DNA from: Limnohabitans sp. Rim8
Lineage (GTDB): Bacteria > Pseudomonadota > Gammaproteobacteria > Burkholderiales > Burkholderiaceae_C
Length of the DNA stretch: 64,000 nucleotides
Direction: 5' to 3'
NCBI RefSeq assembly: GCF_945901735.1
Contig: NZ_CAMDLM010000009.1
Coordinates: forward strand, 53,981-117,980
Position 1 is the first letter of the stretch, and each line of letters starts with the position of its first letter. A program made the translations under genes and the position numbers. Shown here in pieces: positions 8,626-20,126 of the stretch. Below the pieces are notes generated by a model. That model made no database searches. It was not told the origin of the DNA and worked only from the letters and a program-made list of their open reading frames with translations.

Positions 8626-10766
8626 GTTTGCTCGATCAGCGGGTCGCCGAAACCCTGTCCTGCCACGGGGTGTTGGCGCAAACCGTGCCGGGTTTTCAGC
8701 CTCGGCAGGGCCAGACCGACATGGCCATGGCGGTCAGCCGCACGGTGCAAGACGGTGGCCAGCTGGTGGTGGAGGCGGGCACGGGCACGGGCAAGACCTA
8801 TGCCTATCTGGTGCCGGTCTTGTTGAGTGGCCAGCGGGCACTGGTGTCCACGGCCACCAAGGCGCTGCAAGACCAATTGTTTTCTCGCGACATCCCGCGT
8901 TTGGTGGAGGTGCTGGGTTTGCCCATTCGGGTGGCTTTGCTCAAAGGGCGTGGCAATTACCTGTGCCTGCACCGCATGGAACAAGCCCGGCACAGCCCCG
9001 AATCGGCGCAAGCCGGGGCGCAAAAGGCCTTGGCCAAGATCGAGACCTGGGCGCAATCCACCCGCAGCGGCGACATGGCCGAGCTGACGGGTTTGGACGA
9101 GCGCTCCTCGTTGTGGCCGCTGGTCACCTCCACACGCGACAACTGCCTAGGCTCCACATGCCCACGCTTTCGCGCTTGTCACGTCAACCTGGCGCGCAAA
9201 GAGGCCATGGCCGCGGACGTGGTGGTCATCAACCACCATCTTTTCTTTGCGGACATGGCGGTGCGCGAGTCGGGGGTGGCCGAGCTGTTGCCCACCGTGC
9301 GCGTGACCGTGTTTGACGAGGCCCACCAGCTCAACGAGATCGGGGTGAATTTTCTGGGCCAACAACTGTCCACGGTGCAGTTGCACGAGCTGGTGGGCGA
9401 CGTGCTGGCCACCGGTTTGCAGTTGGCGCGTGGCCTGGTCGATTGGCAAGCCCTGAGCGCAGGCCTGGAAAAAGCCGCCCGCGATTGGCGTCTGGCCGCT
9501 GGCCAGCACCGCGGATCGGTGCGTTTGCGTTGGACGGGTCAGCACCCCGAGGGGGTGGCCCCAGACGAGTGGTCGGGTGCACTGCAAGCCGTGTCGAGCG
9601 CCTTGGTGGATTTGCAAAACGGCTTGGACTTGGTGAGCGAGCTGGCCCCCGATTTTCAGCGACTGAGCGAGCGCACCCGTGAGCTGATGCAGCGCGCCGC
9701 CTTGTTCACCGAAACACCCAATCCCGATGGCGTGCGCTGGGCCGAGGTGAGTGCGCAACTGCGCCTGATCGAGTCGCCCTTGGATATCGCGCAGGCCTTT
9801 TCTGCCCTGACCCGTTCTGCGTCAGTGACACCGCAACCCGAGGCTGAGGCCGAATCGCCAGCGGACGCCGACTCTCTGGCGGCCTTGATGGCGGGGGATC
9901 CGCGACACGCTGCAAGCCACCCTGCTTCGGCAGTGCCTGCGCCGGCAGGACCTGGGCCGGGTGTGGGTCAGCGGGCCTGGATTTTCACCTCAGCCACTTT
10001 GGGTGACGAGCCGAGTTTGCGCTGGTTCACCGAGCCTTGCGGGCTGAGCTCGGCCGAAGTCATGCAGGTCAACAGCCCTTTTGACTATGCACAGCAGGCG
10101 GCCCTGTACGTTCCGCCGCACCTGCCTCGCCCGGGTGACCCGGGCCACGCCCACCAAGTGGCCGCTTTGGTGCTGGAGGCGCTGGCGATTTTGGGCGGTA
10201 GAACCCTGGTGTTGACCACCACCTTGAACGCGATGCGCAGCATTGGCGAGCAATTGCAAGCGCAGTGCGAAGGCGGCTTGGAGGTGCTGGTGCAGGGCCA
10301 AAGCCCCAAACGACGCTTGATGGAGCGTTTTCGTGAAGGAGGAGGGCGCGGTGATGCGCAGGGCCGCAGGGGTTGCGTGCTGGTGGCCTCGGCCTCTTTT
10401 TGGGAGGGCTTCGACGTGCCCGGTGATGCGCTGCAACTGGTGGTCATCGACAAGCTTCCTTTTCCGCCCCCAGGTGACCCGCTGTTTGAGGCGCGAAGCC
10501 AGCGCATCACGCAGCAGGGCAAGAGCGCTTTTGCCGACCACGCTTTGCCCGAAGCGGCGGTGTCACTCAAACAAGGGGCAGGGCGCTTGATTCGCAGCGA
10601 AACCGATCGCGGCATTTTGGTGGTGTGCGACAACCGCCTGAGCACCATGTCCTATGGCCGCCGCCTGGTGCGGGGTTTGCCCGCGATGCGCCGCCTGGAA
10701 GACCACGCGGGTTTTTTGGATACGCTGCGTCAGCTCACCACAGACGCCAGCCACCCGAGCGTTTGA
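8622..10766 (+). CDS. ATP-dependent DNA helicase, DinG/YoaA (XPD-like) family
   Basis: This 714-residue superfamily 2 helicase has the iron-sulfur domain of the XPD/DinG group. Walker A is GTGTGKT (53-59). The four cluster-ligand cysteines are visible at Cys115, Cys175, Cys180 and Cys186. The DEAH box is VFDEAHQL (232-235). The later motif VASASFWEGFDVPGDAL and the Q-x-G-R type motif KQGAGRLIRSETDRG belong to helicase motifs V-VI. It is likely a 5'-3' helicase in DNA repair or R-loop removal. The TTG start at 8622 overlaps the previous stop. The last 32 bases overlap the end of bamD on the other strand. DinG versus YoaA cannot be settled here. Confidence 0.92.
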   Translation: MSLLDQRVAETLSCHGVLAQTVPGFQPRQGQTDMAMAVSRTVQDGGQLVVEAGTGTGKTYAYLVPVLLSGQRALVSTATKALQDQLFSRDIPRLVEVLGLPIRVALLKGRGNYLCLHRMEQARHSPESAQAGAQKALAKIETWAQSTRSGDMAELTGLDERSSLWPLVTSTRDNCLGSTCPRFRACHVNLARKEAMAADVVVINHHLFFADMAVRESGVAELLPTVRVTVFDEAHQLNEIGVNFLGQQLSTVQLHELVGDVLATGLQLARGLVDWQALSAGLEKAARDWRLAAGQHRGSVRLRWTGQHPEGVAPDEWSGALQAVSSALVDLQNGLDLVSELAPDFQRLSERTRELMQRAALFTETPNPDGVRWAEVSAQLRLIESPLDIAQAFSALTRSASVTPQPEAEAESPADADSLAALMAGDPRHAASHPASAVPAPAGPGPGVGQRAWIFTSATLGDEPSLRWFTEPCGLSSAEVMQVNSPFDYAQQAALYVPPHLPRPGDPGHAHQVAALVLEALAILGGRTLVLTTTLNAMRSIGEQLQAQCEGGLEVLVQGQSPKRRLMERFREGGGRGDAQGRRGCVLVASASFWEGFDVPGDALQLVVIDKLPFPPPGDPLFEARSQRITQQGKSAFADHALPEAAVSLKQGAGRLIRSETDRGILVVCDNRLSTMSYGRRLVRGLPAMRRLEDHAGFLDTLRQLTTDASHPSV

Positions 10767-11544
10767 CCTCTGCGCCATCGGTGGGCAAAAAGGCCGACTT
10801 TGGGAAGTTGGTTTGCAACACACGCTTGGCATCGTTGCTCAGTGCCGACATGCCCATGGCCTTGTAGGAACTGATCAAAATGGCCAGGGCTTCCTCCAAG
10901 GCAGGCACACCCTGGTAGTCGGCAATGGCCTGCTGCGCCCGGTTGATGGCCGCCACATGCGCCCCCCGGCTGGCATAGAAACGGGCCACATGCACCTCGT
11001 AAGCGGCCAGTGAGTTGATGATGTAGGTCATGCGCTGGCGTGCATCAGCGCTGTATTTGGAGTCCGGAAAGCGTGTGCTCAAATCGCGAAAGGCCTCGAA
11101 GGAATCTTTCGCAGCCTTTTGGTCGCGCTCGGAGAGGTCTTGACGCGTGATGAAAGAGAACAAACCCAGGTTGTCGTTGAAATTGACCAAACCTTTGAGG
11201 TAGATGGCGTAGTCAATTGCCGGGCTGGTGGGGTGCAGGCGAATGAAGCGGTCCAGCGTGGCAATCGCCTGGATCTTGTCGCCGGTTTTGTACTGGGCGA
11301 AAGCCTTGTCGATCTGGGCTTGTTGGGCCAGGGCCGTGCCCGCGGCGCGGCCTTCGAGTTTTTCGTAGTAGCCAATGGCCTTGTCCCACGCACCGGCATT
11401 CGCCTCGTCGCGGGCTTCGCTGTAGATTTTCTCAGGGGTCCAGCCTGCCGTCAGGTCCTTGGGGGTGTTGGCGCAGCCACTCAGAAGGAGTCCCATGGCC
11501 AAAACCAGGCCAGCTGGAACCATCGATAATCTGAAGCTTTGCAT
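10735..11544 (-). CDS. bamD: Outer membrane protein assembly factor BamD
   Basis: This 269-residue lipoprotein is part of the BAM complex that inserts outer-membrane beta-barrels. The signal peptide ends in lipobox LLLSGC (Cys24), followed by TPR repeats with segments such as KIYSEARDEANAGAWDKAIGY and RFPDSKYSADARQRMTYI, typical of ComL/BamD. I chose ATG 11544 because AAGG lies 8 bases upstream; a GTG 9 bases further up has no such site. It is divergent from rluD across about 50 bases, and its 3' end overlaps the helicase gene. Confidence 0.95.
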   Translation of the reverse strand: MQSFRLSMVPAGLVLAMGLLLSGCANTPKDLTAGWTPEKIYSEARDEANAGAWDKAIGYYEKLEGRAAGTALAQQAQIDKAFAQYKTGDKIQAIATLDRFIRLHPTSPAIDYAIYLKGLVNFNDNLGLFSFITRQDLSERDQKAAKDSFEAFRDLSTRFPDSKYSADARQRMTYIINSLAAYEVHVARFYASRGAHVAAINRAQQAIADYQGVPALEEALAILISSYKAMGMSALSNDAKRVLQTNFPKSAFLPTDGAEVKRSGGWRLW

Positions 11545-11594
11545 CTGTGACACCTTGATTGTTGAACCCTTTGATTATATCGACCGACCCCGAA

Positions 11595-12599
11595 ATGCAT
11601 GACCCCGGCGAGCTCGCCGAAGATGCCGAGCCCGCCCTGGAAGCGTCGCAAGAAGATGCACAAGAAGAGGTGCGCACGGCAGCCGTCCCTGTGACCCTGC
11701 ATGGCCAGCGGCTGGACCGGGTGTTGGCACAGTTGGTGCCCGAATTCTCGCGCAGTTATTTGCAACAACTGATCGAGCAAGGCGAGGCGCTGATCGATGG
11801 CCGCGTGACCACCAAGGTCTCGGCCAAGGTGCGGCTGGGCCACCAGCTGCAAATCACCTTGCGGGCCACGCCGCAGTCACAAGCCTTTGTGCCTGAGGCC
11901 ATGCCCATCGACGTGGTGTACGAAGACGCGCATCTGCGCGTGGTCCACAAACCGGCGGGTTTGGTGGTGCACCCGGCTCCGGGTAACTGGCGCGGCACGC
12001 TGCTCAATGGCTTGCTGGCCTTGGACCCGCAAGCCAGCGAAGTGCCCCGCGCAGGCATCGTGCACAGGCTGGACAAGGACACCAGCGGACTGATGGTGGT
12101 GGCCCGCACGCGCCAAGCCATGGACGCGTTGGTGGCCCAGATTGCTGCGCGGCAAGTGCACCGCCAATACCTGGCCTTGGGCCACAAGAACTGGACTGGC
12201 CCCTCACCGCGCACCCTAGAAGCCGCCATCGGCCGAGACCCAGCCAACCGTTTGCGCATGGCCGTGGTGGACCTGGCCCACCAATCGGGCAAAACAGCGG
12301 CCACGACCTTCGATCTGCTGGCCCAAGGCGAGCGCTGCTGCTTGGTGCGATGCACCTTGCACACGGGGCGCACGCATCAGATCCGGGTGCACATGGCGCA
12401 CCTCGGGCACCCCTTGTTGGGCGATGCGGTGTACGGCGGCGCCCCCCTGGGGGGCATCACGCGCCAGGCCTTGCATGCCTGGCGACTGGCCTTTCAGCAC
12501 CCGATCACCGGCCAGAGCATTGACCTGACATCGGCTTTGCCCGAGGACATGGTGCAGGCCATGCAAAATTCAGGCCTCAGTTACAATCAGTCCCCTTGA
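11595..12599 (+). CDS. rluD: 23S rRNA pseudouridine(1911/1915/1917) synthase
   Basis: This 334-residue RluA-family synthase has an S4 RNA-binding domain (about 35-95, with LDRVLAQLVPEFSRSYLQQL) and a catalytic domain with the signature AGIVHRLDKDTSGLMVVA, in which Asp160 is the nucleophile. The C-terminal HTGRTHQIRVHMAHLGHPLLGD is also characteristic. It modifies helix 69 of 23S rRNA. The acidic N-terminal extension is longer than in E. coli. I use ATG 11595; a TTG at 11559 is in frame but overlaps the likely promoter area. A TTATAT box at 11575-11580 could serve one of the divergent genes. Confidence 0.93.
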   Translation: MHDPGELAEDAEPALEASQEDAQEEVRTAAVPVTLHGQRLDRVLAQLVPEFSRSYLQQLIEQGEALIDGRVTTKVSAKVRLGHQLQITLRATPQSQAFVPEAMPIDVVYEDAHLRVVHKPAGLVVHPAPGNWRGTLLNGLLALDPQASEVPRAGIVHRLDKDTSGLMVVARTRQAMDALVAQIAARQVHRQYLALGHKNWTGPSPRTLEAAIGRDPANRLRMAVVDLAHQSGKTAATTFDLLAQGERCCLVRCTLHTGRTHQIRVHMAHLGHPLLGDAVYGGAPLGGITRQALHAWRLAFQHPITGQSIDLTSALPEDMVQAMQNSGLSYNQSP

Positions 12600-12643
12600 C
12601 GCGCCGCTGAGGCCGTCGGGCCTGATCCTTTTGGAGGGTCTTT

Positions 12644-12711
12644 GGCAGTGCTGCACTGCCCTTTCCACACGCCGTGAGGCGTTTTGCCACTTCGCCGTGA
12701 GGCGTTTTTTT
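12644..12711 (+). other. Three short hairpins between rluD and scpB
   Basis: The 128-base gap holds GGCAGTG-CTG-CACTGCC (12644-12660, 7-bp stem), then two copies of the same mini-hairpin CGCC-GTGA-GGCG (12670-12681 and 12693-12704), each followed by T-runs of 4 and 7. The last resembles a weak terminator or attenuator before scpB. Confidence 0.45.
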
Positions 12712-12727
12712 CCGAAAGACCGACACC

Positions 12728-13522
12728 ATGAATACGGCGCAAGCCAAGCGTGTCCTGGAAACGGCCCTGCTCACAGCGGGCCAGCCTTTGTCGCTGCGCG
12801 ACTTGCGTGTGCTGTTTGACGATGCGCTCGGGGCCGACACCCTGAGGCTGATGCTGCAAGACCTCGAACTTGAATGGGCTGGCAAAGGCCTGGAGCTGGC
12901 CTGCGTGGCCAGTGGCTGGCGTTTTCAAAGCCGCCCGGAGCTGCGCGTTTATCTGGACCGCCTGCACCCCGAAAAGCCCCCCAAATACACCCGTGCTGTG
13001 CTGGAAACCCTGGCCATCATCGCCTACCGCCAACCGGTCACACGGGGTGACATGGAAGACATTCGGGGCGTGACCATCGGCTCGCAAATCATCAAGCAGC
13101 TGGAGGACCGTGGCTGGGTCGAGGTCATTGGCCACCGCGAAACCGTGGGCCGTCCCAGCTTGTTTGCCACCACCCGCCAGTTTCTGGACGATCTGGGTCT
13201 GGCCGCCTTGGACCAATTGCCCTTGCTCTCCCAGGGTGACTCGCCCATGTCGGCCTTGGCCGGCATGCTGGAAGAGTCCCCTGCACAAGCCAGCCTTTCG
13301 CTCGAAGAGGCCCTGGCCGAGTCAGCCGAATCGACGCTGGCGGGTCAACCCCGCTCTGCCGCGCTTTCTGTCGAAGCCTCCAACGCCCCACAAACCCAAC
13401 TTTCCAGCGATCCTTCCAGCCCTGCATTGAGCGACCCGCTCGGCGATCACCACCCGGACGCCCATCTGCCCGACGTGGACCCCGCCAACCCCGGCCAAGG
13501 CCAAGAAAACACCCCCACATGA
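12728..13522 (+). CDS. scpB: Segregation and condensation protein B
   Basis: This 264-residue ScpB binds ScpA and SMC in the condensin-like complex. The tandem winged-helix core spans residues 1-165, with segments such as [29 protein letters not shown] and [26 protein letters not shown]. The tail (about 175-264) is a low-complexity Ser/Ala/Pro/Asp-rich extension common in betaproteobacteria. No scpA lies next to it here. Its stop overlaps the rluB start by ATGA, so the two are co-transcribed. Confidence 0.94.
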   Translation: MNTAQAKRVLETALLTAGQPLSLRDLRVLFDDALGADTLRLMLQDLELEWAGKGLELACVASGWRFQSRPELRVYLDRLHPEKPPKYTRAVLETLAIIAYRQPVTRGDMEDIRGVTIGSQIIKQLEDRGWVEVIGHRETVGRPSLFATTRQFLDDLGLAALDQLPLLSQGDSPMSALAGMLEESPAQASLSLEEALAESAESTLAGQPRSAALSVEASNAPQTQLSSDPSSPALSDPLGDHHPDAHLPDVDPANPGQGQENTPT

Positions 13523-14724
13523 ACGATTCTTCCTCCAAAGCGCAGGGCCAGCGCTCTGGCGTTTACGCCGCCCGCAAAACGGCTGCAGCCACAACGGCCC
13601 CCACCCCTTACAAGGCGATTGATCTGGCCGATGTGGTGTCTGGCCAGTTCGATGACGAGGACGCCGCCGAAGCGGTGGCGCAAGACCTGGGCAAGCGCGT
13701 GCTCGCGCCCCAAACCGACTCGCCCAAACTTCACAAGGTGCTGGCCCAAGCTGGCATGGGGTCGCGCCTGGAGATGGAAAAACTCATCACCGAAGGCCGC
13801 ATCGCCGTGAACAGCGAACTTGCCCATGTGGGCCAGCGCGTGCAATACGGCGACCAGATCAAGGTCGACGGCAAGCCGATCCGCATCCGCATTGACCCGC
13901 CGCCCGCCCGCGTGATCGCTTACCACAAGCCCGCTGGTGAGATCGTCAGCCACGACGACCCCCAAAACCGCCCCTCGGTGTTTCGCAAACTGCCGCGCCT
14001 GCAAAACGGCAAATGGCAGTCGGTGGGCCGCTTGGATCTGAACACAGAAGGCTTGCTGCTGTTCACCAGTTCGGGTGAGCTGGCCAACCAGCTGATGCAC
14101 CCGCGTTTTGGTCTGGAGCGCGAATACGCCGTGCGTGTTCTGGGCGCCCTGAGTAAGGACGAAAAGCAAAAGCTGTTGGACGGCGTGATGCTCGACGACG
14201 GTCCGGCTCAGTTCGGCTCGATCGAAGACGGTGGTGGCGAGGGCTCCAATTGCTGGTACCGCGTGACCATCTCTGAAGGTCGCAACCGCGAAGTGCGCCG
14301 CATGATGGAATCCGTCGGTCATGCGGTCAGTCGCCTGATCCGCATCCGTTATGGCGCGATGGTGCTGCCGCACGGTTTGCGCCGTGGCGCTTGGCTTGAG
14401 CTGGACGAGGCTGATATTCGCGCCTTGATGCGGGCGGCGGGCACGAGCGAACGTACCCGCCCCGTCACCGAACAACCGACACGCACCAACCGCAATGACC
14501 GCCGCCCCCGCACCGGTGGACAAGGCCGCGCGGGCACGGCCGTGCCCCGCGCCAAACCGACCGCCAAGCCGAACCAGGCCCCCGGAGGGTCTGGCTTACA
14601 TGCCCAGCCGGATGCCCCCAAAAGCGAGGCCAAGTACATTGGCGCCGAAAGCTTCAACCGCCTGAAAAAAGCGCCGACCACCCCGGGCCGAGGTGGCCGG
14701 GGCGGTGCAGGGCGCAGTCGTTGA
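13519..14724 (+). CDS. rluB: 23S rRNA pseudouridine(2605) synthase
   Basis: This 401-residue protein has an S4 domain (about 68-125, [20 protein letters not shown]) and the RsuA/RluB catalytic motif [14 protein letters not shown] with Asp173. [18 protein letters not shown] and [14 protein letters not shown] are diagnostic of the RsuA/RluB/RluE/RluF group. A disordered N-terminal extension and a long basic Arg/Gly/Pro-rich tail (about 310-401) flank the core and may help RNA contact. It overlaps scpB by four bases. Confidence 0.92.
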   Translation: MNDSSSKAQGQRSGVYAARKTAAATTAPTPYKAIDLADVVSGQFDDEDAAEAVAQDLGKRVLAPQTDSPKLHKVLAQAGMGSRLEMEKLITEGRIAVNSELAHVGQRVQYGDQIKVDGKPIRIRIDPPPARVIAYHKPAGEIVSHDDPQNRPSVFRKLPRLQNGKWQSVGRLDLNTEGLLLFTSSGELANQLMHPRFGLEREYAVRVLGALSKDEKQKLLDGVMLDDGPAQFGSIEDGGGEGSNCWYRVTISEGRNREVRRMMESVGHAVSRLIRIRYGAMVLPHGLRRGAWLELDEADIRALMRAAGTSERTRPVTEQPTRTNRNDRRPRTGGQGRAGTAVPRAKPTAKPNQAPGGSGLHAQPDAPKSEAKYIGAESFNRLKKAPTTPGRGGRGGAGRSR

Positions 14725-14835
14725 ACACAGGCTTTGGCCGTCTTGCCAGCCCACGGTGGCCCAATCCCGCTTTCCCTATCGGTCCATCGGTAAGCAGGGT
14801 CACTTTGTCACCCCACTCAGGTTAGAATGGCAGGC

Positions 14836-14851
14836 TTTGTCGCATGACAAA
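14836..14851 (+). other. Small hairpin in the ndk leader
   Basis: TTTGTC-GCAT-GACAAA is a 6-bp perfect inverted repeat with the stem closing into AAA, 35 bases before the ndk start. A TAGAAT box at 14823-14828 upstream could be a -10 element but has no convincing -35 partner. The rest of the 162-base rluB-ndk gap shows nothing I can name. Confidence 0.3.
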
Positions 14852-14886
14852 AACAGTTAAAAATCACCTCTTTACAGGAAAAAACC

Positions 14887-15312
14887 ATGGCCATCGAACG
14901 CACACTCTCCATCATCAAGCCCGACGCTGTTGCCAAGAACGTCATCGGCCAAATCTATGCCCGTTTTGAAGCCGCTGGCCTCAAAGTGGTCGCTGCCAGA
15001 ATGGCCCACCTTTCGCGCGGCGAAGCCGAGCAGTTCTACGGCGTGCACAAAGAGCGTCCTTTCTTCAAGGACCTGGTGGATTTCATGATCTCCGGCCCCG
15101 TGATGATCCAGGCCCTGGAAGGCGAGAACGCCATTGCCAAAAACCGTGACCTGATGGGCGCGACCGATCCGAAAAAAGCCGCCGCCGGCACCATTCGTGC
15201 TGACTTCGCCGACAGCATCGATGCCAACGCCGTGCATGGCTCCGATGCGCCAGATACGGCAGCCGCTGAAGTTGCCTTCTTCTTTTCCGGCATGACCGTG
15301 TACGCACGCTGA
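14887..15312 (+). CDS. ndk: Nucleoside diphosphate kinase
   Basis: This 141-residue protein is the standard length. It transfers the gamma-phosphate between nucleoside triphosphates and diphosphates through phospho-His117 in NAVHGSD. Other family segments are [15 protein letters not shown] and the [10 protein letters not shown] loop. ATG 14887 follows AGGAAAA. It opens the long plus-strand run that continues to purA. Confidence 0.98.
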   Translation: MAIERTLSIIKPDAVAKNVIGQIYARFEAAGLKVVAARMAHLSRGEAEQFYGVHKERPFFKDLVDFMISGPVMIQALEGENAIAKNRDLMGATDPKKAAAGTIRADFADSIDANAVHGSDAPDTAAAEVAFFFSGMTVYAR

Positions 15313-15354
15313 TCGCGTCGCGGACCGCACGCGCCCCCCTTGCGCCCTGACCCC

Positions 15355-16521
15355 ATGACGACCAACCTTCTCGAATTCGACCTGGAGGGTTTGGCCGTTT
15401 TTTGCGAGGGTCTGGGCGAAAAGCGCTTTCGGGCCACCCAATTGTTCCGCTGGATCCACCAGCGCGGCGCCGCAGATTTTGAGCACATGAGTGATTTGGC
15501 CAAGTCCTTGCGCCAAAAACTCCTGTCTCACGCACACGTTGCGCCGCTGCCGCTCATCAGTCAACACATGTCAGCCGACGGCACCATCAAATGGTTGTTT
15601 GATGTCGGCGACGGCAACGCCATCGAATCGGTGTTCATCCCCGAAGACGATCGGGGCACCTTGTGCATCTCCTCACAGGCCGGTTGCGCCGTGGGCTGCC
15701 GATTTTGTTCCACTGGCCACCAAGGTTTCAGCCGCAACCTCACCACCGGCGAGATCCTCGCCCAGCTGTGGTTTGCCGAGCATTTTTTGCGCCAACACCT
15801 CAAAACCGACGAGCGCGTCATCTCCAACGTGGTGATGATGGGCATGGGCGAGCCGCTGCAAAACTATTCGGCCTTGGTTCCAGCCTTGCGCGCCATGCTC
15901 GATGACCATGGTTATGGCCTTTCGCGCCGACGCGTCACCGTGTCCACATCGGGCGTGGTGCCCATGATCGAGCGCTTGTCGGGCGATTGCCCCGTCGCGC
16001 TGGCCGTGTCGCTGCACGCACCTTTTGATGCGCTGCGCGACAACCTGGTGCCGCTCAACCGCAAATACCCCCTCGATGAGCTCATGCAGGCGTGCATCGC
16101 TTATCTGGCCCATGCGCCGCGCGACTTCATCACCTTTGAATACTGCATGCTCGATGGTGTCAACGACCAGCCCGAGCACGCCAGCGCCTTGATCGACCTG
16201 GTTCAAAAGCACGCCCGCCAGGGCCTGCGCTGCAAGTTCAACCTGATTCCTTTCAACCCCTTTCCAGCCTCCGGCTTGCTGCGCTCACCTCAGGCCCGCG
16301 TCCAGGCCTTTGCCAAGCAGTTGCAAGACGCCGGTTTGGTCACCACGGTGCGCAAAACCCGTGGCGATGACATCGATGCGGCCTGCGGCCAGTTGGCCGG
16401 TGATGTGAAAGACCGCACCCAAGTGCAATCGCGCATGGCCGAGCAACGCACCATCACCAGGGTGCCCCTGTCCGCTGTGACTTTTTCGGAGCCCCGACAT
16501 GACACCAAGCCTAAACACTGA
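15355..16521 (+). CDS. rlmN: Dual-specificity 23S rRNA/tRNA adenine-C2 methyltransferase
   Basis: This 388-residue radical SAM enzyme methylates A2503 of 23S rRNA and A37 of some tRNAs. The cluster-binding motif [11 protein letters not shown] gives Cys111, Cys115 and Cys118. The C-terminal [13 protein letters not shown] carries the methyl-accepting cysteine, and [10 protein letters not shown] is typical. ATG 15355 was chosen over an in-frame TTG at 15340. The 3' end overlaps rodZ by 23 bases. Confidence 0.96.
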   Translation: MTTNLLEFDLEGLAVFCEGLGEKRFRATQLFRWIHQRGAADFEHMSDLAKSLRQKLLSHAHVAPLPLISQHMSADGTIKWLFDVGDGNAIESVFIPEDDRGTLCISSQAGCAVGCRFCSTGHQGFSRNLTTGEILAQLWFAEHFLRQHLKTDERVISNVVMMGMGEPLQNYSALVPALRAMLDDHGYGLSRRRVTVSTSGVVPMIERLSGDCPVALAVSLHAPFDALRDNLVPLNRKYPLDELMQACIAYLAHAPRDFITFEYCMLDGVNDQPEHASALIDLVQKHARQGLRCKFNLIPFNPFPASGLLRSPQARVQAFAKQLQDAGLVTTVRKTRGDDIDAACGQLAGDVKDRTQVQSRMAEQRTITRVPLSAVTFSEPRHDTKPKH

Positions 16522-17476
16522 GTCCGACCCCGAGTCCGGCAGTTCTGAGCTCCCTGTGTTGGCCGTAACGGCCGGGCAGTTGCTGCGAAAAGCGCGTTTG
16601 GAGGCAGGCATCCACTTGGCCGTTTTGTCGGTCACCTTGAAAGTCCCGGTGCGCCAACTTGAGGCTTTGGAGGCGGATCAGCTTGACCCTGGCAAAGGCC
16701 CCGTCTTCTACCGGGGCCTGGCTTCCAGCGTTTGCCGTCACCTGCAAACCGATCCTGCACCGATTTTGGCCTTGTTGCCGCAAATGTCCACTCACCTGGC
16801 GCCCCTTCGAAGCGCCATCCAGCCTTTTTCACATGAGGTTTCTGGGCCTACCTCTGGTCTCGCCTGGGGCCGCTTGGCTTCCGCAAAAGTGGTCTGGAGT
16901 GCTGCTTTCATGCTGTTTTTGACAGGCGCTTTGCTCTGGCTTCCCGGACCGTCCCAATGGGCTTGGTTAGATGACGTCAAATCCTTGATGGCCGACGAGG
17001 TGGTTTCGCAAGACTCAGGCGAGCCGGTCTCGCTGCCTGTGTTGGGCGCGACATCGCCCACTTTTCAAGCTGCTGATGCAAAAACCACACCGTCGCCAGC
17101 GTCTGCGGTCTCGACTGTTTCAACTGCGGCAACCACCGCTGTGGTGACACAGCCCATGGCATCCAAGAGTGCGCAAATGATCCCTGCCAATCCATCGACG
17201 GCCATGGCATCATCTTCCGCAGGCCGTTCTGATGCATCCCCCGAATGGGTGTTTTCCGCTTCGGGCGACAGTTGGCTGGAAGTGCGCAACGCGCAAAAAG
17301 CGGTGGTCTGGAGTGGCGTGGTCAAAGCCGGCGAAAGCACCCGCATTCAGAGCCCTCTGCCTGTGAGTGTGGTGGTTGGCCGTGCCCAGGTGGTCACCGC
17401 AACGCTGCGCGGCAAAGCTTTTGACCTCAAGCCCCACACCCAGGTGACGGTGGCTCGTTTTGAAGTGAAGGAGTGA
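16499..17476 (+). CDS. rodZ: RodZ-like helix-turn-helix membrane protein
   Basis: This 325-residue protein has the RodZ layout. A cytoplasmic Xre-type helix-turn-helix (about 24-90) includes [19 protein letters not shown] and [15 protein letters not shown] single membrane helix lies near 130-147 ([18 protein letters not shown]). A Ser/Thr/Ala-rich periplasmic linker and a C-terminal DUF4115 domain ([23 protein letters not shown]) follow. RodZ links MreB to the cell-shape machinery. Its order before ispG matches E. coli and many betaproteobacteria. The start overlaps rlmN by 23 bases, leaving no room for the pilF gene often found here in relatives. Confidence 0.88.
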   Translation: MTPSLNTESDPESGSSELPVLAVTAGQLLRKARLEAGIHLAVLSVTLKVPVRQLEALEADQLDPGKGPVFYRGLASSVCRHLQTDPAPILALLPQMSTHLAPLRSAIQPFSHEVSGPTSGLAWGRLASAKVVWSAAFMLFLTGALLWLPGPSQWAWLDDVKSLMADEVVSQDSGEPVSLPVLGATSPTFQAADAKTTPSPASAVSTVSTAATTAVVTQPMASKSAQMIPANPSTAMASSSAGRSDASPEWVFSASGDSWLEVRNAQKAVVWSGVVKAGESTRIQSPLPVSVVVGRAQVVTATLRGKAFDLKPHTQVTVARFEVKE

Positions 17477-17478
17477 AC

Positions 17479-18764
<1,286 letters not shown>

Positions 18765-18768
<4 letters not shown>

Positions 18769-20102
18769 GCGAACCGCTAAAAGAACACACGCCTCAAGTT
18801 ACAAAGGTGGCCAAAGCCCAAAAACTGGTCGGCGTCAAGGGCATGAACGACATCCTGCCAACCGAGTCGGCGCGTTGGGAGTGGCTGGAGCAACAGGTGC
18901 GCGCTTTGATGGCGCGTTACGCCTACCGCAACGTGCGCTTGCCCATCGTTGAGCCGACGGCCTTGTTTGTGCGCGGCCTGGGTGAGGTGACCGACATTGT
19001 TGAAAAGGAGATGTACTCCTTTGAAGACCGACTGAACGGCGAGCAACTCACGCTGCGCCCCGAAGGCACGGCGGGCTTGGTGCGCGCCGTGGTCGAGCAC
19101 AACCTGCTGTACGAAGGTGGCAAACGCCTGTATTACATGGGCCCGATGTTCCGCCACGAGCGCCCACAGCGCGGCCGCTATCGTCAGTTTCACCAAGTCG
19201 GTGCCGAAGTCTTGGGTTTTGGCGGACCAGAGGTGGATGCCGAACTCATCTTGCTGGCCAACGACCTCTGGTCGGTGTTGGGCCTGAAAGACGTTCGCCT
19301 GGAACTCAACAGCCTGGGCCAGCCCGCCGAGCGACAGGCCCACCGCACAGCCCTGATTGCGCATCTGGAGCAGCACAGCGATGTGCTCGACGAAGAAGCC
19401 AAACGACGCCTGCACAGCAACCCGTTGCGCATTCTGGACACCAAAAACCCGGCCATGCAAAGCGTGGTCGAAGCCGCACCGCGCTTGCTCGACTTTTTGA
19501 GCGAAGCTTCCTTGGCCCACTTCAACGCGGTCAAAGCCATTTTGGATGCCAACGGCGTGGCCTACAGCATCAACCCGCGCCTGGTGCGCGGCATGGACTA
19601 CTACAACCTCACGGTCTTCGAGTTCATCACCACCCGCCTGGGCTCGCAAGGCACGATCTGCGGCGGCGGCCGTTACGACTACCTGATCGAGCAAGTCGGC
19701 GGCAAGCCGTCGCCTGCCGTGGGGTGGGCATTGGGTGTCGAACGCGTGCTCGAGCTCATCAAGGAGCAGGGCGGAGCTTTGCCCGATTGGGCCCCCGATG
19801 TGTACGCCATCATTCCTGAAAATGCCGCCTTGCCGGTCGCCATGCAGGTGCTGCAGCGCTTGCGCGCTTGTGGCGTCTCGGCCCAAATGCATGCAGGCTC
19901 GGGTGACGGCATGGGCAGCATGAAGACCCAGTTCAAAAAAGCCGATGCCTCGGGTGCGCGCTTCGCCCTGGTCTTCGGTGCCGAAGAGTTGGCGCAAGGC
20001 CTGGTCGCGGTCAAATCCCTGCGTGACGGCGCAGGGGCCCAGCGCACCCAGCCGCTGAACACCGTGACCGCATGGGCCCACAGCCTACAATCCGCGCTTT
20101 GA
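18765..20102 (+). CDS. hisS: Histidyl-tRNA synthetase
   Basis: This 445-residue class II synthetase charges tRNA-His. Class II motif 2 is around [20 protein letters not shown] and motif 3 near [13 protein letters not shown]. The histidine-specific signatures [14 protein letters not shown] and GGGRYDYL are both present. The C-terminal anticodon-binding domain follows. The ATG overlaps the ispG stop (ATGA). A second HisS-fold protein, HisZ, is encoded at 27552. Confidence 0.97.
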
Positions 20103-20126
20103 AGCGCTCAACTCATCACTCACACC

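Noticed and set aside
16499..16521. Loss of pilF between rlmN and rodZ as a pilus-related deletion
   Set aside because: E. coli has the same rlmN-rodZ neighbour order, and the 23-base overlap looks stable, so this is normal variation.
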